From Antedon mediterranea (lineage: Eukaryota > Echinodermata > Crinoidea > Comatulida > Antedonidae), in the NCBI RefSeq assembly GCF_964355755.1, contig NC_092675.1, positions 14,707,312-14,771,311 of the forward strand: a DNA stretch of 64,000 nucleotides, given 5' to 3'. A model generated the notes under the pieces. It saw only the letters and a list, made by a program, of their open reading frames with translations, was not told the DNA's origin and searched no databases. The stretch's first letter is position 1. Each line of letters starts with the position of its first letter. This document shows, piece by piece, positions 22,883 to 34,145 of this stretch. Position numbers and translations under genes: made by a program.

Positions 22883-23642
22883 CAGGTTAGTTTAGCCTAG
22901 TTGGGCTAACCTACCTCACCTCTCACATGCCTTCCTGATAAGTAGGCCGAAAACGCGACCAAAATTACTGGAACTCTAGCATACTAGCTAGGCCTAGATA
23001 GTAGTAGTGATCCGTAGTATAGTACCATGGAACTATAATAAATGGTAGACGTACTAGTACTGTGTAATATAGGCTAACACGTCTGGCTCTACGAGGCCTT
23101 TTTATGCTCATTGGATGGCTTTTTGGGCTTCCCAATGTAGGCCTATGCCTATAGCTAGGACAAATTTCTCATTCCTGCAGGCCTGTAGCCTATGCTCTAG
23201 TAGGGCGGCCGGGTGTACCCTGGTCGATTTCACCCCTGGTCGACTCGTACCCATGCCAACTCGTACTTAACTTCCTACCCTAAACTCGTATCCAACCAAG
23301 TAATTGGTTGATTTCCCGCTAGACTAGTAGGCCTAGCCTAGCTACAATATTCATTATGCCCTGCTAAAAAGGTAGATGAGCTACTAAACTAATTACGTAA
23401 TTCGTATAATAATAACAATAATTGACAAGAAGGCCTAAAAGCGGCGGAAAACACCTATCCATTCTTGCATGGCAGTACGAAAACCTGCCTATGGTGGTAC
23501 ATCATTGTAAATTGTCAACAGACACTGTGCTACAGACAGTGTACCGTGTGTTAAAAGTACAGCATTTATAGCAGACAACAACGTGTATAACTTGCTATAG
23601 TTTTACAGATAGCACCTACGGACAGTAGCAGAATCGGGTGGA
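22883..23642. repeat. Outer extension of the giant-repeat unit
   Basis: The first part is the outer end of the right arm. From 23192 the sequence continues to GAATCGGGTGGAA without a partner in the left arm, but matches 34694-35014 plus 35985-36410. It includes GGGCGGCCGGGTGTACCC at 23203-23220, the unoccupied target site of the Mutator-like element at 35024. It has no coding content. Confidence 0.75.
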
Positions 23643-23651
23643 ACTTGAGGG

Positions 23652-24389
23652 TCAGGTCAAATATAACGCCAAAGTTTTTTTCTTCCTCTTTGCCTGCAAA
23701 GCCTCCGCTGACATCGTATAATTGTACAATTCAAGGTTCCTGCCAAGATGCATAATGCAGCACTTATTGACGTTAAACTTCAACTGCCAAGTTTTTGCCC
23801 AATCGTTAGCAGCATCAATATCATGTTGGAGGGCTTCACGGTCAGCCCGACTCTTAATGTGATTGAACAGTTTTTTTTTCAAAGATCCGTTTAGCTTTCT
23901 TTGACTCATTTGAAGCTGCATTTCTTAATTTTGTATATTTCTCATAATCTTTGTAGTGCTTTGTAGCAGTATAACGCTTCCATGCATGGTACTTTTTCTT
24001 TATTTTAGCTAGAGCTTCCGTGTTCATCCATACTGCTGATTTTCTTTTCTTTTTGATTCCATCTTTCGGTTTAGTTTTGGGAATATTTGCTGAAGTTGCC
24101 TCATGTATTGCATCTATAAAAAAAACTCCATGCTGTGTTTACATCTTTATCATTCATTTCAGTCCAGTTGACTTCCTTTAAATCATTTCTTAAATTGTGA
24201 TAGTTTCCATTACAGAATTTAAATCTACTTGGTTGATAATCATCAATCTTACAATAACAGTTTAAATAAAATTCAAGAATTACATGATCACTTTTTCCAA
24301 GTGGGCTGTATTCAGATACTTCATCAATTAGTAGTTCATCGTTCACAATGATTAAATCTAACAGACTTGGTCTATTACCATCTCTATAT
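23652..24389 (-). pseudogene. LINE D ORF2, 3' part: endonuclease end joined to RT thumb
   Basis: Read on the minus strand, the end of the endonuclease domain (SEYSPLGKSDHVILEF) is followed by the linker (KSAVWMNTEALAKIKKKYHAW) after a frame slip in a T-run near 24120. A second slip occurs at an A-run near 23873. The frame then jumps from the linker directly to the RT thumb (ANDWAKTWQLKFNVNKC, IMHLG). The palm with its YADD motif is missing, so this is an internally deleted relic of a CR1/Jockey-like LINE. It continues upstream across two insertions to 25460-26102 and 27423-27812. Its 3' end abuts the giant-repeat terminus at about 23645. Confidence 0.75.
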
Positions 24390-24390
24390 T

Positions 24391-25452
24391 ACGGTGGCCT
24401 ATAAGTGTCACGGCAACTTTCAAAAAATATCACGGCAACTTTAAAAAAAAGCCACGGCAATTTGAAAAAAGCCACGGCAATTTGAAAAAAAGCCACGGCA
24501 AATTAAAAATAAAACATCACGGCAAATTAAAAATAAAACATCGCGGCAATTTAACAAAAATACCACGGCAACTTAAAAATTAAACACCACGGCAAATTAG
24601 TATTGAAACACCACGGCAAATTAGTAATGAAACACCACGGCAAATTACAGAATGCCACGGCGGAAGTGAGTTACCACGGCGGAAGTGAAACCTTTGGAAT
24701 CTTCGATTTTTTCTGAGGTAAGTAATTATTTGTGCATTGAAGTAAATATTATTATATTAATTTATTATATTTAACTGCAGCATTTACGTGTTTATTGCAC
24801 TAGGCCTAGCTATGCCTACTACTAGCCCTAGGCCTTAGGCCTACAGTAGTAGCTAGGTCTACTGTAAAAACAGCTTGTTATATAAAAAACAGATTACTGT
24901 AAATATATTAAAACATTGTAGAATGTTATAGGGCCTACCTTGTAATAAGGCCTATGGTATAGCCCGGCCTAGAAAGTTCAAGAAGAGTGCAATAAACACG
25001 TAAACTGCTGCAGTTAAATAAATTAATATAATATTTACATCAAAGCACAAATAATTACTTACCTCAGAAAAAATCGAAGATTCCAAAGGTTTCACTTCCG
25101 CCGTGGTAACTCACTTCCGCCGTGGCATTCTGTAATTTGCCGTGGTGTTTCACTATTAATTTGCCGTGGTGTTTCAATACTAATTTGCCGTGGTGTTTCA
25201 TTTTTAAGTTACCCTGGTATTTTTGTTAAATTGCCGCGATGTTTTATTTTTAATTTGCCGTGATGTTTTAGTTTTAATTTGCCGTGGCTTTTTTCAAATT
25301 GCCGTGACTTTTTTTCAAATTGCCGTGGCTTTTTTCAAATTGCCGTGGCTTTTTTTCAAATTGCCGTGGCTTTTTTCAAATTGCCGTGGCTTTTTTTGAA
25401 AAAATTGCCGTGATATTTTTTTTAAGTTGCCGTGACACTTATAGGCCACCGT
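24391..25452. mobile_element. Foldback element with CCACGGCAA-array arms, inside LINE D
   Basis: The whole 1.06 kb is one near-perfect palindrome. It starts ACGGTGGCCTATAAGTG and ends with the reverse complement. Each arm begins with a tandem array of ~20-bp units (CCACGGCAATTTGAAAAAAG and variants) and continues with a shared unique part (CTTTGGAATCTTCG, GTAAGTAATTATTTGTGC, CTGCAG) to a loop near 24.9 kb. The direct repeat CTATAT at 24384-24389 and 25454-25459 is the likely target duplication. It splits the LINE D endonuclease reading frame between the NRNTRY and DGN segments. Confidence 0.75.
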
Positions 25453-25459
25453 ACTATAT

Positions 25460-26102
25460 CTTGTATTTCGGTTAGATAATTGGTAAAGGAAGTTGTCCTG
25501 AAGACAATCAACAAGCTTGCTACTACCATGATTCTCACTAGCTCTCGAAATCCACGATGTCCAGTCTATCTCTCTATAATTGAAATCACCAGTTATCAAA
25601 AGATAAGGGTACTTCCTTCCACAGGCTGTTGATATCAAATCTAACAATGCATTATTATTCTCTTTGGAAGAGTTTGGACTTCTATATATGCATCCCACTA
25701 ATATATTTTCTTCATTTTCAAGTCTGATCTCGCACCAGACACTTTCATTAAAGTTGTTTACTTGTGTGTCGAAGTTTACATTTGTTGCTTTTAGCGCCTT
25801 ATTTGTATATATACAAACTCCTCTGCCCTGCTGGTCTGTTATAAACATGTCATACCCATTTAGCTGAAGGACTGTTGTACCGATATCACTACTTCGTCGC
25901 TTAGGATATACTTCTGTAATTGCTAGAATATCCGGTGCATCAGTTTTGCTGCTTAAGTAGCTCTCTAGTTCTGCTTTTTTGTTGATTAGATCATCTACAT
26001 TTTGTATACACACAATATAGTTTCTTTTTACTATTGAGGTCCTTTTTATTGGCTCGTAAGATATCTTCTGTATCATCACTCGATCCACTTGTATCATTGA
26101 AA
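25460..26102 (-). pseudogene. LINE D ORF2, endonuclease domain
   Basis: AP-endonuclease-like domain of a CR1/Jockey-type ORF2: ILAITEVYPK, GRGVCIYTNK, ESVWCEIRLE, GCIYRSPNSS and LLITGDFNYREIDW are all recognisable. The frame runs into the foldback element at its 3' side, whose repeats then add a spurious tail. Near 26000 the upstream residues (NDTSGSSDDTEDIL) lie in another frame, indicating a frameshift. It would nick target DNA for reverse transcription but is cut off from its RT. Confidence 0.8.
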
Positions 26103-26106
26103 CTAT

Positions 26107-27418
26107 TGTAGTGATTTTGGGGTAGAAGGAACAGATAGAGGGCGGCAGATGGAGGCATAGTTAGGCAGGAGGAGAAGCAGAGAACGGACGTGAGAAAAAG
26201 GGCAGAGAGGGATTGGAGAAGGAAGGCAATGGAGGGTTACCTCGAGCTGCGTTAAAAAGGAGGGAGAGATTGGAACTGGAAAAGCGGAGAAGCAGGGAGA
26301 AGACGTGTTAAATAAGTAGGGACATTAGAGAAATTGGAAAACAAAGTGTAGAGAAGATTAGAGAAAAGAAAGAGAAAATTAGAGTTGAATAATAAAAGGA
26401 GAGTTAAGACACAGCCAGTAAAGTTAGCCGGAGGGTACAGCCTACCGCTTGTGCTACTGTTGGAGACATAGTGAGCCGGAGGTTGCACCTACTGTACTGG
26501 TTGTATCACTATTTGAGACATAGTGAGCCGGAGGTTGCACCTACTGTACTGGTTGTATTACTATTTGAGACATAGCTGAGCCGGAGGTTGCACCTACTGG
26601 TTGTGTTACTGCTTGAGATACAGTTAGCCTGTGGTACACCCTGTGGTTGTGATACTGCTTTGCTGGTGGGTACACCTATTAGCCAGTGGTTAAGACTACT
26701 GGTGGTTACCCTGTTAGCCGGTACGTGGTTACGCCATTGTTGGTGGTTACGTTGCCGTTGGAGGTTACACCGTTGTTGGTGGTTACGTTGCTGTGGAGGT
26801 TACACCATTGTTGGTGGTTACGTTGCTGTGGAGGTTACACCATTGTTGGTAGTTACGTGCTGTGGAGGTTACACCATTGTTGGTGGTTACGTTGCTATGG
26901 AGGTTACACCATTGTGTTGGTGTACGTTGCTGTGGAGGTTACACCATTGTGTTGGTGTACGTTGCTGTTGGAGGTTACACCGTTGTTGGTGGTTACGTTG
27001 CTGTGTGTGGAGGTTACACCATTGTTGGCGGTTACGTTGCTGTGGAGGTTACACCATTGTTGGTGGTTACGTTGCTGTGGAGGTTACACCATTGTTGGTG
27101 GTTACGTGCTGTGGAGGTTACACATTGTTGGTGGTTACGTTGCTGTTGGAGGTTACACCATTGTTGGTGGTTACGCTACTATTGGAGGTTACGTCATTAC
27201 TGGTGGTTACGCTGTTGTTTCAAGTCTGGCGTAATAGCAGAACTAATCTAATTACAGTAATTATTATAATCGGTTGTTACCAATAATTTGGAATCAGAGA
27301 AGAATAAAGGTCACTCCAAAAATTGTAATTTGATTTGTTTGTTTCATTCGAGTGTACCGTGGTACCGCAGACCCCTCCCCACAAAAGGGAACGAACCCGA
27401 GAATGGATTTTCGTTACA
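26107..27418. mobile_element. Probable solo LTR with internal minisatellites
   Basis: Begins TGTAGTGATTTTGGGG and ends GGATTTTCGTTACA (TG...CA). It is flanked by CTAT at 26103-26106 and 27419-27422, a 4-bp target duplication as for Ty3-type LTR elements. An AATAAA-like signal lies at about 27304. It interrupts LINE D between the ...EDHNS and NDTSGSSDD segments, so it is an insertion. At 1.3 kb it is long for an LTR; the extra length is two tandem arrays. No internal pol sequence is present, hence a solo LTR. An unrelated insertion type cannot be excluded. Confidence 0.55.
26460..27225. repeat. Two minisatellites (~55-bp and 35-36-bp units)
   Basis: 26460-26620 holds about three units of a ~55-bp motif (GAGCCGGAGGTTGCACCTAC). 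26690-27225 holds about a dozen units of 35-36 bp (GTTACGTTGCTGTGGAGG, then TTACACCATTGTTGGTG). The open frames across the array in all three plus-strand frames reflect the repetition and are not credible genes. Confidence 0.85.
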
Positions 27419-27422
27419 CTAT

Positions 27423-27812
27423 TGTGGTCTTCCAAGATAACATCATTTCTTGAATCAGAATAAGAACATAAATAGTTATTTTCTTTATCACTTCTATTTG
27501 ACGAAACTGAAACATTTTCTTCAGGACTTATTTTGTTATTGGACTCGGAACATAAATAATGTGTTTCTTTATTACTAATTGTAGATGAAACTAAACAACT
27601 TTCTTTGGTACTAAATATGTAAAGGTTTCTGCTATATTGGAAAGGGCTGGTTGCCCTTTATTGATCCTTCTTTAGCGTTAAAATTTACACGTTCTTTAGA
27701 CAGATCAACGATTTTACCTCTTCTTATAGCTAAGGACTCATTGCCTTCTTCATTTCGTCTGAATGATAGCGTCTCCCTTAACAGCTTGTTTTTCTCCCTC
27801 TCCTTTTGGGTC
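27423..27812 (-). pseudogene. LINE D: end of ORF1 and start of ORF2
   Basis: On the minus strand 27812-27650 encodes a segment with the motif PDLTQKEREKNKLLRE followed by IRRGKIVDL, the conserved C-terminal signature of CR1-like ORF1 proteins. Downstream, 27600-27423 encodes a low-complexity Ser/Asn/Glu stretch (ESNNKISPEENVSVSS) that leads, across the solo LTR, into the endonuclease. The 5' part of ORF1 is missing where the satellite begins at about 27813. Confidence 0.65.
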
Positions 27813-28922
27813 AGGTCTGGCGTGACATGTATGTTTGCATATAATGCAACTAAAATGTATGTACAGACTTTGTTTTGGCCTCAAATGACTCGGATACAGA
27901 TTTTATATAGCCAGTATAAGTCAAGCACCTCGAAAGTATGCAAATTAGTAGTACAAGCTATATGAAATATGCAAATTACAGTGAATTGCCTTATGTATCT
28001 CAAAAACGCTAATGACCGAGAGAGAGAGATATGGCAACTTTCTTGTACTACTGATTTGCATACTTTCAAGCGAAGTAACAGAGGTGTGATTTTGAAAATT
28101 ACTAAACAGTTCTATGCTGGCTATAGAAAACCTGTATCTGGGTCATTATTGAAAAAAAAATTTATCGAAAGTATGACATTTGACCCTCGAACCTATTTCT
28201 CAATATTTGCATGTAATGCAACTAAAATGTATGTACATACTTTGTTTTGGCCTCAAATGACTTGGATACAGGTTTTATATAGCCAGTATAGGATCGTTTA
28301 GTAATTCCAAAAGTCAAGCAACTCGAAAGTATGCAAATTATTAGTACAAGTTATATGAAATATGCAAATTACAGCCTTATGTATCTCGAAAAACGCTAAT
28401 GACCGATAGAGATATGGCAACTTTCATCTCTTGTACTACTAATTTTCATATTTTCTAGGGAAGTAACAAAGGTGTGATTTTGAGAATTACTACAGTTCTA
28501 TGCTGGCTATAGAAAACCTGTATCTGAGTCATTTGAGGCCAAAACAGTCTGTACAGATATTTTAGTTGAATTATATGAAAATATTGAGAAATAGGGTCAA
28601 GGGTCAAATGTCATAATTCAATCAAGACAATTTTTGCATAAAATGTTTCATTACAGCGAATATAAATATGTACATTCTGAATCAACTCTGAATTCAAATC
28701 AACTCTCTAGCATTAATGGTTTTTGAGATATGGGAAGACTGTAATTTCACCCCTAATTTGCATATTTCATGTAACTTGTACTAATAATTTGCATACTTTC
28801 AAGGTATGTGACAAAGAGGTGATTTTGGGAATTACAAAGAGGTCCTATGCTGACAATAGGAAAACTGTATCCGAGTCATTTGAGTCCAAAAAAATTATCT
28901 ACAGACATTTTAGTCGCATTAT
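27813..28922. repeat. ~345-bp satellite with octamer motifs, first block
   Basis: Degenerate long-period repeat. Recurring words include GGGTCAAGGGTCAAATG, TTTCATTA(GC)AGCAAATATAAAT, CATTCTGAA and pairs of ATGCAAAT/ATTTGCAT. The part to ~28590 is inverted relative to the part after it. Its distal portion is continuous with 31081-32050 once the insertion at 28923-31080 is removed. Short open frames here have no recognisable product. Confidence 0.7.
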
Positions 28923-31080
28923 CAGTGGGACAGCCAGTCGACAAATCGTGTCAAATTTCGACTCGGAGAGGGCGCCCTACTTTTCTAATTTAGTTGAAAA
29001 TTGCTCAATTTTAGGGTGTTGGAAAAACACAATATTTGTAAATTTAGCTGATTATCGGAAAAATATTGTTAGTGAAATAAATTCATAAATGGTTTTAATA
29101 TATTGTCATGTAAAATTAAATGTATTTGAACAAAACGATAATCTGTAATTTAACGGCAAAATCAACCAATGTCTTTTTTCCGAAATTGTACCCTAGAAAA
29201 TCATTAAAATAAAATGTTTAGAAAAATTGAACAGTCCTGAATTTAAAATCCCTGTTAGAAAAATTAATAATCTACAGAATACGATATTAAGATACAAAAT
29301 TCGGTGGTTGGGATGCAGCTCCGACTATTCAAACTAAAGGTACCACTATTTGTTCCATCGAAAACTAGCGAAACCGCCATTTTGTAAACTCATCGTCATC
29401 GTGTTTATGAATTTATTTATAGCGAACGATATACGCGATGTTTATAATTGTCCGCGTATAAGAATTCATATAAATAAATACATTCCAATACAACGTATAT
29501 TATTACTTGTTTATTTATCACAGTATACATTTTAGTTGAGGAATATTTATCATAACTATTATAATAGCTTTTATACGAGTCCGAGGCCTAGCCCTATTAG
29601 CGAGCGATGGTTCCAGGGGCGGAAAGTCACTTAGTGACGTTGTGATCGGGCGCGTCGGGCCTAGCTAATACTAATAATATGACCTGAAATAAGCGGCTAA
29701 CAAGAACTGTTATATACTTGCTTACAATTGTTTTGCTATTGATGAACAAACAAGCAATTAGATTGAATAACAAATTATTTATTCATTTTTTTTGGGTAAA
29801 AACATGTACAAACTAGTAGTAGTAGTACTGTATACTATAATATAAATTAATACATTGTAGTATAAATATTAAACTAATTCAGTATTAATAATAATAAAAT
29901 ATAAAATAGGCCTAACATACAATAAATATTCAATTTTTAAGGTCTACCACATGACAATAACATAATTTACAGAGTATAGTGTAGTAGGTTTGCATTCAAC
30001 ATAAATATTTGTATTGTAATATTCATCTAAATCCTCTGCAACATACATTTTTGTAATTCAACATTTTGTTTTAAATAATTAAATTATAGTTTGGGTATGA
30101 CAGTGTCATCTTTTTATCCACTTCACTCTCAGTTTGAAGTCACACAGAAAAAGAACTCTGCATCATCAACGATTCCTGAAAGTGTCAGAAAAAATAATAA
30201 ATATTATTTTAAAAAATGTTAATGTCTGGTTGTATATATAATTATAATATATTATATGATGACATAAAAGTAAGGCAAATGGAAGCTGTATTTTATTAAT
30301 TAAATTACAGTATTTACTATTATTATTTATAATCTAGGCCTAGGCCTACTAGTAGCCTAGCTAGGCATCTATTGAGCCTAATAAATCAAATAATATATTA
30401 ATACTGATTGAAAAAAAGTATTTTTTGGGGGGGATCAGATCACCAGGCTAGGCCGGCCAGGACCAATGATACTCGTAATCAGTACAACTTAACGACTATC
30501 GGATCAGCATCAACACAGTACAACACACGTCTCGCTATCGCCTATACTGACACACGTGTCTCGCGTTGCCGAAACCACGCTCACAGCTAGAAAATGTACC
30601 TACCTTTCGAGGCCTGAGAATACACCAACAAATTTTGAACAGGATAGAAATATATCATACTCGATTAAACTAATATTATTCTTGATAAAACAATTGATTA
30701 TAATTGTTTTAATTTGTTGGGATGCACCTCCGACTATTCAGAAAATGGACAACAAAACAGTAGTCAAATCGTACCACATTTATAAATTTCACGAGTCCCG
30801 ACTTCAGTCGCCGAATGTATTGTATTAGCTTCGGTTTCTTTGAAAGAAACCGATTGGTTATTCAATTATACTTATTAGGAAATGCTTTTACCATAATAGG
30901 TAATGTTGGGCGGTTCTTAAATATTCATGAGAGCTTAAAATAAAACAGCACTTATTTGCTAGGCGACGAAAAATCGTGGTTTCAGTTTTCAACGATAGGT
31001 GGCGCTTCAAAATCGTCAATGCGGAAGTAAGTCGATTTTACACGATTTAACGGTCAAAACGCGAAGTGGCTTTCCCACTG
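28923..31080. mobile_element. DNA transposon-like insertion in the satellite
   Basis: The left end CAGTGGGACAGCCA and right end (reverse complement CAGTGGGAAAGCCA) form imperfect terminal inverted repeats; AAATCGTGT and CGACT recur further in. TTAT flanks both sides (28919-28922, 31081-31084), and the satellite resumes exactly after it. The 2.16-kb interior is AT-rich and non-coding as far as I can see. It has a direct repeat of ~20 bp (GGGATGCA...CTCCGACTATTCA) at about 29307 and 30717, and a small hairpin (CGGTTTCTTTGAAAGAAACCG split around 30832-30852). A 4-bp duplication fits several superfamilies, so none is named. Confidence 0.6.
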
Positions 31081-32050
31081 TTATGTATGCAAACATTGAT
31101 AAATAGGGTCAAGGGTCAATTGTTGTATTTCCAGTCATTTTTCGTAAAATGTTTCATTAGAGCAAATATAAATATGTACATTCTGAACAAGTTTTTGAAA
31201 AAATCAACTCTCTACCTTAGCGGTTTTCGATACATATAGGAACCTGTAATTTCACCCCCTAATTTGCATATTTCATGTAACTTGTACTAATAATTTGCAT
31301 ACTTTGAAGGTGAGTGATACAGGTGTGATTTTGAGATTTACTAAACATTCCTATGTTGGCTATTAGAAACCTGTATCCGAGTCATTTGAGGGCAAAACAA
31401 AGTCTCTACAGACATTTTAGTTTTCATTATAATATGCAATATTGAGAAATGGGGTCGAGGGTCAAATGTTATAGTTCCGGGAATTTTTTTGTAAAATGTC
31501 TCATTACAGCAAATATAAATATATACATTTTAAATATTTTAGTGAAAAAATCAACACTCTAGCATTAGCGGTTTTCGAGATATGGCAACGGTGTAATTTC
31601 ACTCCCTTATTTGCATATTTAATATTACTTGTACTACTAATTTGCATACTTTCGAGGTGCGTGACGAAGTTGTGATTTTAGGAATTATAATACAGTTCTA
31701 TGGTGGGTATTGAAAAACAATATCCAAGTCATTGAGTCCAAAATAAAGTCTCTACAGACATTTTAATCACATATTTATGTAAATATTGAGAAATGGGGTC
31801 AATGGTCAAAATTTGGTACTTCCGGACATTTTTATGTAAAATGTCTCATTAGAGCAAATATAAATATATATATTCTGAACCAGACTGTGCAAAAATGAAC
31901 TCTCTACAATTAGTAGTTTTTAAGATATGGTAACCCTGTAATTTCACCCTAATTTGCATATTTTTTAAGCTAATTTGCATACCTTCGGGATGAGTGTCAG
32001 AGGTGTGATGCTCAAAAAATAATTACCTTATCATATGTAACCATTTAAAA
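31081..32050. repeat. ~345-bp satellite, second block
   Basis: Just under three units; the GGGTCAAGGGTCAA-like word occurs near 31107, 31453 and 31797, giving periods of about 346 and 344 bp. Each unit has two ATTTGCAT octamers. It has no coding content. Confidence 0.75.
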
Positions 32051-32059
32051 AAAAATCTC

Positions 32060-32868
32060 TGTTTGCAATTTGTTTCACTCAAAATGCTAGATTGACTAGC
32101 CTACATGTAATATTGGAGTACGACAAGGGGAAAACTTTTCACCACTTTTGTTTACGATTTACCTTAATGCTTTCGAATTTTTTGTTAGTCGTTACTATAA
32201 AGGCCCGGATTACCTATCCAAAGAATTCAACAAGGTTTTAAGTGATGATGATGTAGAAGTTTTCCTCAAATTATATGTTTTATTGTATGAGGATGATACA
32301 ATTGTTATGGCAGAAAGTCCCACAGAACATCAGAATGCATTAAAAGCTATTCATAATTATTGTGGTATGTGGAACCTCATAGTTAACACGACAAAAACAA
32401 AAATTATTTTATTCTCTAGAGGTAAAGTTAGAAATAAACCCATGTTTATGTTTGGTGATGAACAAATTGAGATTGTAGATGATTACATTTATTTAAGGAC
32501 AACCTTTAATTTAATGGCAAATTTAATAAAGCTATTGACAAGCAAGTAACACCAGCCAAAAGAGCAATGTACAGTACAAAAGCCAAACAATTAAATCTTC
32601 CGTTAGACATTGTGTGTGAACTGTCTGACCAGCTCGTTTTGCCAATGTTGGTATATGGTTGCGAAGTTTGGCGATTCTAAAAGCTTGATCAGATCGAGGT
32701 CTTTTACAGGAAATGTTTAAAGCATATTATTCTCAGACTTAATAAATCAACTGCAAATTGTATGGTCTATGGTTAGTCGGTAGAGGAAATATTAATTTAG
32801 TAATTGATAAAAGAATGTTACAGTTTTGGGTACGCATCATAAGTAGCAAATAAAGCAAATTGTCAAAT
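32060..32868 (+). pseudogene. LINE reverse transcriptase fragment
   Basis: A decayed RT palm-thumb: IGVRQGENFSPLLFTIYLN, then the catalytic motif as YEDD (Ala replaced by Glu), a spacer with KTKIILFSRGK, and after a frameshift near 32515 the thumb segment (LVLPMLVYGCEVW) with later stops. The frame starts amid satellite and is cut at 32870 by a Helitron. RQGENLSPLLF-type RTs occur in CR1/RTE-like LINEs; the clade is uncertain. Not functional. Confidence 0.75.
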
Positions 32869-32869
32869 A

Positions 32870-34069
32870 CTAGATGGTACGCTCGCTTCGCTGGCGTACC
32901 ATCTAGGTCGTGCCCACAGGTGGTTCTCGAATACATAGTAATTTCAGCGTAAAAAAACTGGCGATTTCAAATGTATTTAGGACTACAATATCGTCGTTTA
33001 CAGAAACGAATAAATAGACGCAATGATTTATGTAGTCAACCAAAATTAGCACCCTGGGAATTACTTCTGAAAGAGAAACTTGTCACAAAATGAGCCCAAA
33101 TTTTTTATTTTGACTAATTTAAACAAACCCAATTTGTGTTTTGTATCTAACATTAGGGTTGGGGATGAGGATAGGTACAAAGAGGAGAAATTTTTTAATA
33201 TATTCTTTATCCACTCAGTAACGAAACATTTTTTCATGTTTTATAGGCCTATAAATAATATACCACTAAATAGAGTAAAACATTTCCGATTTAATACTTT
33301 GTTAAAACTGTCACTGCCATAGTCGATTGAAATAGTAAAGTACATGTAACGATACACCACTACGACGTTTATCTTTTTTATAATTACTAATTAATACAAT
33401 AAACAGTAACCACATTCACAGTAAGAAAATTTCGATTCAAATGGCAACCAAAATGGTTATTACGTACAGTATTTACAATATTGTCAAAGTATTGCGATGC
33501 TATATCTCAGTTTTAAGTTTATTCTCAAAGGGCCCATAAATTTACCTACTTGTGTTAAACCATGGAGGGCTCATAAATTTACCTACAAACTGGGAGTCTG
33601 CGAGATTGGAATGTTCCATTCATCGCAAATCAATACATTTGTATAAACGTATATTAAATCTATTAAAATAGTATTTTTTAAGAAAATCGGCATGTCTTCA
33701 ACATTATGATACTGTACGCGAGCTGTTCAACCGGTTTTCAGTTATTAAAAACAATTATCCTAGGAGGACATAAGAAAATGCGAAGTATCCTCGTATTTTT
33801 GTGTGCAGGTATTTTTTGAGAGTACATCTATTAGACAGTGTATACTACGGTCGGAAAACACCCCTATTTGGGGCAAATCGTTCAACCTAAATTCGTTTTA
33901 ATTGTCAATAACTAATTATCTAACTCAATTTAATTAATTTAAACAGGGTTACATCTGGTGGTTTAAATCAGTACCGAGATTCTAACCAACTTTATATACC
34001 ATCGAGTAAACATTCTAGAAATAACGCGCGATTTACCGAATTTTGCCCTTACGTAAATTTATATATAGA
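32870..34069 (-). mobile_element. Non-autonomous Helitron, copy 4
   Basis: Read on the minus strand it begins TCTATATATAAATTTACG at 34069 and ends with the GC-rich hairpin and CCATCTAG at 32870, followed by T. It interrupts the RT relic to its left. On its 5' side it abuts, without any intervening base, the CTAG end of another Helitron fragment (34070-34145). Confidence 0.8.
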
Positions 34070-34145
34070 CTAGATGGTACGCTCGCTTCGCTCGCGTACC
34101 ATCTAGGTCGTGCCCACAGATGGTTCTTGAATACATAATAATTTA
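34070..34145 (-). mobile_element. Helitron 3'-end fragment, copy 5
   Basis: Only the last ~76 bp of the family remain: the hairpin, CTAG and GTGGGCACGACC. Its CTAG touches the TC start of copy 4, the same head-to-tail junction as at 8969/8970. The 5' part is replaced by the giant-repeat copy from ~34146. Confidence 0.7.

Larger units (their letters stand above)
10549..23191. repeat. Giant inverted repeat, right arm
   Basis: This is the reverse complement partner of 2131-7564. Subtracting LINE A (10931-15082), the hAT-like element (17053-19025) and the Harbinger-like element (19859-22879) leaves about 3.5 kb, close to the left arm. The innermost bases ATAACCCTAATTTTTAATG mirror the left arm's last bases at 7564, so the original palindrome had almost no spacer. 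15083-17052 and 19034-19858 are arm sequence with no gene; the latter contains a short ATA microsatellite near 19300. Confidence 0.85.

Noticed and set aside
26588-27286. Overlapping plus-strand frames of 130-232 codons as genes
   Set aside because: All three frames are open across a 35-36-bp tandem array; composition is pure repeat.
30408-30828. Two small plus-strand frames as host exons
   Set aside because: They lie inside the CAGTGGGA transposon, overlap each other in different frames and show no domain.
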